From Leptospirales bacterium (lineage in GTDB: Bacteria; Spirochaetota; Leptospiria; Leptospirales; Leptonemataceae): a stretch of DNA of 34,936 bases. Positions within the stretch are counted from its first letter, which is position 1. Every line of letters starts with the position of its first letter. This document shows, piece after piece, positions 31,608-34,936 of this stretch. Below the pieces are notes generated by a model. That model was not told the DNA's origin. It made no database searches and was given only the letters and a program-made list of their open reading frames with translations. The stretch is from NCBI GenBank assembly GCA_019694685.1, contig JAIBBM010000042.1, positions 1 to 34,936 on the forward strand, given 5' to 3'. Both the position numbers and the translations under genes were made by a program.

Positions 31608-32294
31608 ATGCTGATTACAATGAGGCCAGGTTTTCGCAAATTCGCACTGACGGCGCACGTCACAACTTCTGTCGGTTGGTTCGGAGCAGTGGGTGCGTTT
31701 CTCTGTCTTGCGATTACCGGCTTGCGCACCACAGACGCACATCTGATGCGCGCAACATATCTTGGTATGCAACTGGTAGCTTTTTGCGTAATCGTCCCCT
31801 TGAGCTTGGCCTCTCCCCTGACGGGACTTGTTCAGTCGCTTGGTACCCACTGGGGTTTGTTTCGGCACTATTGGGTTCTAGTGAAATTCTTAATCACGGT
31901 TCCATGTACCATAATTTTACTCCTGCACATGCAGGCGATTCGCGCTCTCGCACAGGCCACCGCATCAACGACGTTAAACGCTATTGATGTCCCGGCGCTT
32001 CAAGTTCAGATGGTTGTCAACGCGGCCGTAGCACTCGTCGCATTGCTAGTTGCGACGGCACTATCAGTGTATAAACCACGCGGGCTGACTCCTTACGGAG
32101 CGCGTTCAGAAAACAGGCAAGACCGTTCCGTTTTGCAATCCGGCGACTTCGCCCGTCGGCCGACCTTTACTCAAGGTAAACAATCATTGAGCCCACGCTG
32201 GGTTTACGTCCTCGGTTTCGTGCTTATTGTCATCGCCGCTCATATTGTGATACTGCACATTTCCGGTGGTGGACTAGGCGGGCATACTCATTGA
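31608..32294 (+). CDS. Small integral membrane protein (DUF2269-like)
   Basis: A 228-aa protein with four membrane segments (about 13-38, 48-72, 80-110 and 130-150) and a final one near 195-218, ending in a His tail (GGGLGGHTH). Sequence cues are ALTAHVTTSVGWFGAVGAFL and YWVLVKFLITVPCTIILLLH; such His/Trp spacing occurs in DUF2269-type proteins, whose role is unknown. GGGGAG before the ATG supports the start. It is divergent from the metal operon, sharing a 160-base upstream region, so it may be co-regulated. Confidence 0.65.
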   Translation: MLITMRPGFRKFALTAHVTTSVGWFGAVGAFLCLAITGLRTTDAHLMRATYLGMQLVAFCVIVPLSLASPLTGLVQSLGTHWGLFRHYWVLVKFLITVPCTIILLLHMQAIRALAQATASTTLNAIDVPALQVQMVVNAAVALVALLVATALSVYKPRGLTPYGARSENRQDRSVLQSGDFARRPTFTQGKQSLSPRWVYVLGFVLIVIAAHIVILHISGGGLGGHTH

Positions 32295-32322
32295 AACTCA
32301 CGCTATTTCCGGGATATTGTGA

Positions 32323-32523
32323 ATGAACGCTAAAGGCCCAAAACGTGGCCCTGGCCAGCCTCCGATCAGCCCAGGCGATCCCCTCAAGTCAACAAATGTC
32401 CTGCTTCCCGGTTCTTATTACAAACGAATCGAAAAATTAGTGGAAGCCGGAAAATTCAAAACTCAATCAGAAGCAGTGCGGCGGATGATCGAAGCTGGCT
32501 TGAAGAAATTTGAGAAAGGTTAA
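32323..32523 (+). CDS. Ribbon-helix-helix DNA-binding protein
   Basis: A 66-aa protein of the CopG/ParD-like ribbon-helix-helix class. The beta strand is STNVLLPGSYYKRIEKL and the second helix is TQSEAVRRMIEAGLKKFEK. The N-terminus is basic and Pro-rich (AKGPKRGPGQPPISPGDP). Such proteins bind palindromic DNA as dimers, often over their partner's promoter. The palindromic promoter 36 bases downstream of its stop, kept in two copies, is the obvious target. It is followed by a truncated copy of the 152-aa gene. It could be an antitoxin or a plain repressor. Confidence 0.8.
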   Translation: MNAKGPKRGPGQPPISPGDPLKSTNVLLPGSYYKRIEKLVEAGKFKTQSEAVRRMIEAGLKKFEKG

Positions 32524-32716
32524 GTTTTTTTGCGATCATTGCAGAATCTCTTGACCTGAATATAATACCATAGTATTATATTGCAAACAAAATAAAGGGG
32601 GCTGCCATGAAAGCCATAGAAAAAATAATTGATCACTTCTGGGGGATGGAGGCGCTCTTGGAGTCCAGAATCATCCGGGTTAACATTGATCCGTTTCGTT
32701 CTCTTTTAGTTAGAAT
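32461..32716. repeat. Inverted repeat flanking the metal operon, right arm
   Basis: Reverse complement of 21613-21869, with one mismatch noticed (Gly to Trp codon in the 152-aa gene start). It begins within the ribbon-helix-helix gene and ends within codon 37 of the truncated 152-aa gene, where the two copies abruptly diverge. Confidence 0.9.
32551..32582 (+). promoter_or_regulatory. Promoter with overlapping palindrome, right copy
   Basis: TTGACC (32551), a 17-base spacer, TATTAT (32574). The same perfect 10-bp inverted repeat lies at 32559-32582. It is identical to the left copy, so the intact RHH protein made here could control the intact 152-aa gene at the left arm in trans. Confidence 0.75.
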
Positions 32717-32723
32717 GTCTTAA
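32607..32723 (+). pseudogene. Truncated copy of the 152-aa gene
   Basis: It starts MKAIEKIIDHFWGMEALLES and stops after 38 codons. Codons 1-36 match the intact gene at 21722 except one Gly-to-Trp change; the last two codons and the stop come from unrelated sequence. The ribosome site AAGGGGG is intact, so a short peptide could still be made. Confidence 0.8.
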
Positions 32724-32749
32724 GAATTTCCGCTCCGGAGCACGAGAAT

Positions 32750-33571
32750 TTGACGCAGACGTTGCGCTTGAACGAAGGACTGGAACCCGTGTACTTGATC
32801 GATTACTCATATACCGGGACTCAACTTTCCAATGTTAAAGTTCAATTTCTTTGGAATGCAAATGGATATCGCTTACCCACAGAAGCGGAATGGGAATACT
32901 CTGCTCGAAGCGGAGGTAAGAATGAGAAATGGGCGGGTACATCGGATGTGGCTGCCCTGATAGACTTTGCCTGGTACACGGCAAACCCGAATGTCCATTC
33001 TAAGGAAACCAGAATTACACATCCAGTCGGGCAAAAACGTCCAAACGGACTGGGTTTATTTGATATGACTGGGAATGTTTCGGAATGGGTTTGGGATCTC
33101 TTTGAGGCCAACGTTTTCTATGGCACTGAGGTTTATACAAATCCCAGAGGTTACGACAACCCGGGTGGAGCGCATCTGCCTCGAATTTACAGAGGTGGAG
33201 ACGATGATACGGGGCAAGATGTCCGGGCGAGCTGGCGCGGAGATTCGCTACCCGACCGCAGCGTTGCCCACAGAGGATTTCGAATCGCAAGATCAGAAGT
33301 TCAACCAAGCGTTTGGGGACCAAATGAAAATCGGATGAATTGGAGCAGCGCCGAAGCGTCTGGCCGCAACAAGGGAATGCGGTTGCCAACTCTCGCTGAA
33401 TTGCAACAGGGCGTGAAAGACCAGGATGCAAATGATCTTTTCTGGCATGAAGCGTATTGGTCAAGTGACCTTGAGAACGACAAGGTCTGGGTATGCGGAC
33501 GCTCAGGAAGTAAAAAATTGTCAGGCAAAAAGGAGTGGCAGACTGAAGCGTTCCGATGCCACAAACCGTGA
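32750..33571 (+). pseudogene. N-terminally truncated FGE-like (SUMF1-family) gene
   Basis: The frame encodes the second half of a formylglycine-generating-enzyme fold: NEGLEPVYLID, NGYRLPTEAEWEYSARSGG, NGLGLFDMTGNVSEWVWD, and YRGGDDDTGQDVRASWRGDS ending GFRIAR. A C-terminal Lcl/DUF1566-like piece follows (GMRLPTLAELQQ, YWSSDLEN). The N-terminal half of the FGE fold is absent, and there is no good start, only TTG. The active-site Cys near the end of true FGE is also missing. The gene begins where the inverted repeat ends, so it was cut at that junction. Probably non-functional as an enzyme. Confidence 0.7.
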
Positions 33572-33903
33572 AGCGGCACAATCTGCAGCCATTCGCCGCC
33601 TAACGTTTAATTTTAAGTGCCATTTTCTCCCGAATTCCACGGTCTGGTTCCTATAACCCCCTGTATGTCCCGCAATTCCAGTATTTTTTTGTTGCTTGAG
33701 GATTCCGCGGATTTGAGTGAACCGATGGCTTATCGCTCCGGGACATGGCCGCGAATCTGAACCGAAAACTGATCGTAACAAAGCGATCCGGGGTTTGGGA
33801 TCACTCAATGATCCAGAAAATCCTCGATCGCTCCGTCAAGAAACAGCACAGAACCTAATTGGGGACGCACAGACCACCGCGCCTGTAGTGAACTTCGGAG
33901 AGG
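33572..33903. other. Non-coding gap with no recognised gene
   Basis: No convincing coding frame, RNA or mobile element is seen here. The stretch leads into the first copy of the hairpin-rich unit at 33904. Short ORFs on both strands lack ribosome sites and family patterns. Confidence 0.5.
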
Positions 33904-33991
33904 GCGGGGTTGTCTCGCTTCGCTCGACGTTCAGAGAAGAGGCACGCTTCGCGTGCATAGTAGGTGCGACTTGCGTCGCACACAGAAACGA
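33904..33991. repeat. Extra copy of the hairpin unit
   Basis: An additional copy of the unit beginning GCGGGGTTGTCTCGC, lying directly before the long right-hand repeat block. It carries the GCACGC/GCGTGC and GTGCGAC/GTCGCAC hairpins. Other copies are at 20891, 34200 and 34400. Confidence 0.8.
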
Positions 33992-34682
33992 ACCCGCGTT
34001 TGCGGTGGATGCGGCAATGCTCTTCTGGCGTGACAGTTTGAAGCCGCCATTTCCTAAATTTCATTAAGTATTACAAGAATTCCCGCTGGAGCGCAGTTGC
34101 GGTATGGTCGTCACAGCGAGCACAGGAGGTGCGAGCCTTCACGACTCGGTCCATGGAGGGAACGCGTCGTGAAGTGGCGATCATGCCGCAATCTGCGACG
34201 GGGTTGTCTCGCTTCGCTCGACGTTCAGAGAGGAGGCACGCTTCGCGTGCATATGAGGTGCGACTTGCGTCGCACACAGAAACAAACCCGCGTTTGCGGT
34301 GAATGGTTGTGGTGTGGTGGGAGTTGAGTTGCTCGTGAGAGTTTCGCGGGTTCTCACCCGCCCATGATATTCTTTTGTATTATGAAAATTTCGGAGAGGG
34401 CGGGGTTGTTTCGCTTCGCTCGACGTTCAGAGAGGAGGCACGCTTCGCGTGCATATGAGGTGCGACTTGCGTCGCACACAGAAACGAACCCGCGTCTGCG
34501 GTGAATGGTAGTGGTGTGGTGGGAGTTGAACTGTTCGTGAGAGTTTCGCGGGTTCTCACCCCGCCCATGATGTTTTTTGTATTATGAAAATTTCGGAGAG
34601 GGCGGGATTGAATTCGAACCTTCAAAGTGTAGAGAAGCTGAATAGTGTTATGGAAGAAATCAAGATGGATTTCAGGCTTTGG
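33992..34682. repeat. Hairpin-rich repeat block, right copy with tandem unit
   Basis: Matches 20680-21173 in the same orientation, but with one extra tandem unit of about 200 bases (unit starts at 34200 and 34400). Each unit ends at a piece resembling the start of the mini-ORF (ATGAAAATTTCGGAGAGG), which appears to be the duplication boundary. With the left block it encloses about 13 kb containing the metal operon. Confidence 0.85.
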
Positions 34683-34703
34683 ATGATGGTTTTGACAGGG
34701 TGA
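34584..34703 (+). CDS. Conserved mini-ORF, right copy
   Basis: A 39-codon ORF starting MKISERAGLNSNLQSVEKLN and ending MDFRLWMMVLTG. Compared with the left copy, its changes are mostly conservative (EELRMDFRLW against EEIKMDFRLW), suggesting selection on the protein. Its stop overlaps a GTG that opens the next frame (GTGA), so the two may be translationally coupled. It has a coiled-coil pattern with a short hydrophobic end. The function is unknown. Confidence 0.45.
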   Translation: MKISERAGLNSNLQSVEKLNSVMEEIKMDFRLWMMVLTG

Positions 34704-34936
34704 TTCATCTCGGAGATCCTTTCGGCGCGACTCTTCGTTTTCCCTTGTTTGCCGAGTTCCCATTGATCGAGCTAGAAGTGGCGCGAGATTCAGGACAGGG
34801 GCTCGATCTAAAGAACGAATGGGTAGAGGCGGCGTTTTGGTCTCTGAGGTTGTTCATGAGCTTGAGAATGGCGCGTAACGTTTATTCTCCTCCGATTGAT
34901 GCCTTGTTTAAGAGAATCGCCCGCCACTGTTTCAAG
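34700..34936 (+). CDS. Unidentified ORF running off the window
   Basis: A frame of 79 codons without a stop continues past the window edge. It reads as real protein: VIHLGDPFGATLRFPLFAEF, then PLIELEVARD, then WVEAAFWSLRLFMSLRMARN and PPIDALFKRIARHCF. GTG 34700 overlaps the stop of the mini-ORF, giving a coupled start. The frame is also open upstream to 34646, so it may instead be a 5'-truncated gene. No family is recognised. Confidence 0.5.
   Translation, partial: MIHLGDPFGATLRFPLFAEFPLIELEVARDSGQGLDLKNEWVEAAFWSLRLFMSLRMARNVYSPPIDALFKRIARHCFK

Noticed and set aside
33521..33808. Possible transposase or small protein gene on the minus strand
   Set aside because: No ribosome site, no recognised motif, and overlap with the end of the FGE-like frame.

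Overview
The window is bacterial and Gram-negative: it has lipoprotein signal peptides with lipoboxes, a TolC-type outer-membrane protein and an RND pump. Base composition looks mid-range by eye. The mix (GGDEF and HD-GYP proteins, many small ArsR+SRPBCC pairs, ankyrin lipoproteins, slipin/TPM proteins) would fit a free-living spirochaete such as the Leptospirales, but that is only an inference. No rRNA gene, true tRNA gene or CRISPR array was seen.

Positions 1-10,200 carry stress and signalling genes: an AlkB-like dioxygenase, an alpha/beta-hydrolase lipoprotein, and a degenerate tandem HD-GYP protein ending in a LuxR helix-turn-helix. They are followed by two ArsR+SRPBCC operons (3.3-4.6 and 9.3-10.2 kb), a diguanylate cyclase with an SRPBCC partner, an ArsR-linked membrane hydroxylase, and a LOV-domain histidine kinase with a broken receiver. 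The ArsR genes have visible palindromic operators.

Positions 10,200-17,400 carry an exported cytochrome-b5-like protein overlapping a ferric-reductase-like flavoprotein. Next come a large ankyrin plus leucine-rich-repeat protein divergent from a DUF1963 protein, an unknown lipoprotein and an ankyrin lipoprotein.

Positions 17,400-20,670 hold the most striking element. A 640-base gap contains a circularly permuted tRNA mimic: T-arm, an acceptor-like stem closed by a GAAA tetraloop, D-arm, and an anticodon-like stem that closes the module. This is the architecture of bacterial Y RNAs of the YrlA type. A second, GC-rich structured segment with a 20-bp long-range helix follows. Both lie just upstream of, and in the same direction as, a slipin gene and a TPM-domain gene that overlap by 4 bases.

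Positions 20,670-34,936 form an accessory region. A block of about 0.5 kb, rich in GC hairpins, occurs on both sides in direct orientation (20,680 and 33,992). Inside it, a repeat of about 256 bp occurs in inverted orientation (21,613 and 32,461), carrying the end of a ribbon-helix-helix gene, a palindromic promoter and the start of an unknown 152-aa gene. Between the inverted copies lies a minus-strand copper/heavy-metal operon: a His-rich membrane protein, RND pump, HEGH periplasmic protein, TolC-like protein, a second His-rich protein, small exported proteins and a CopA-type ATPase. It has two internal terminator-like hairpins and no recognisable membrane-fusion adaptor. The right end has a truncated FGE-like gene, a conserved 37-39 codon mini-ORF and an unidentified ORF that runs off the window.
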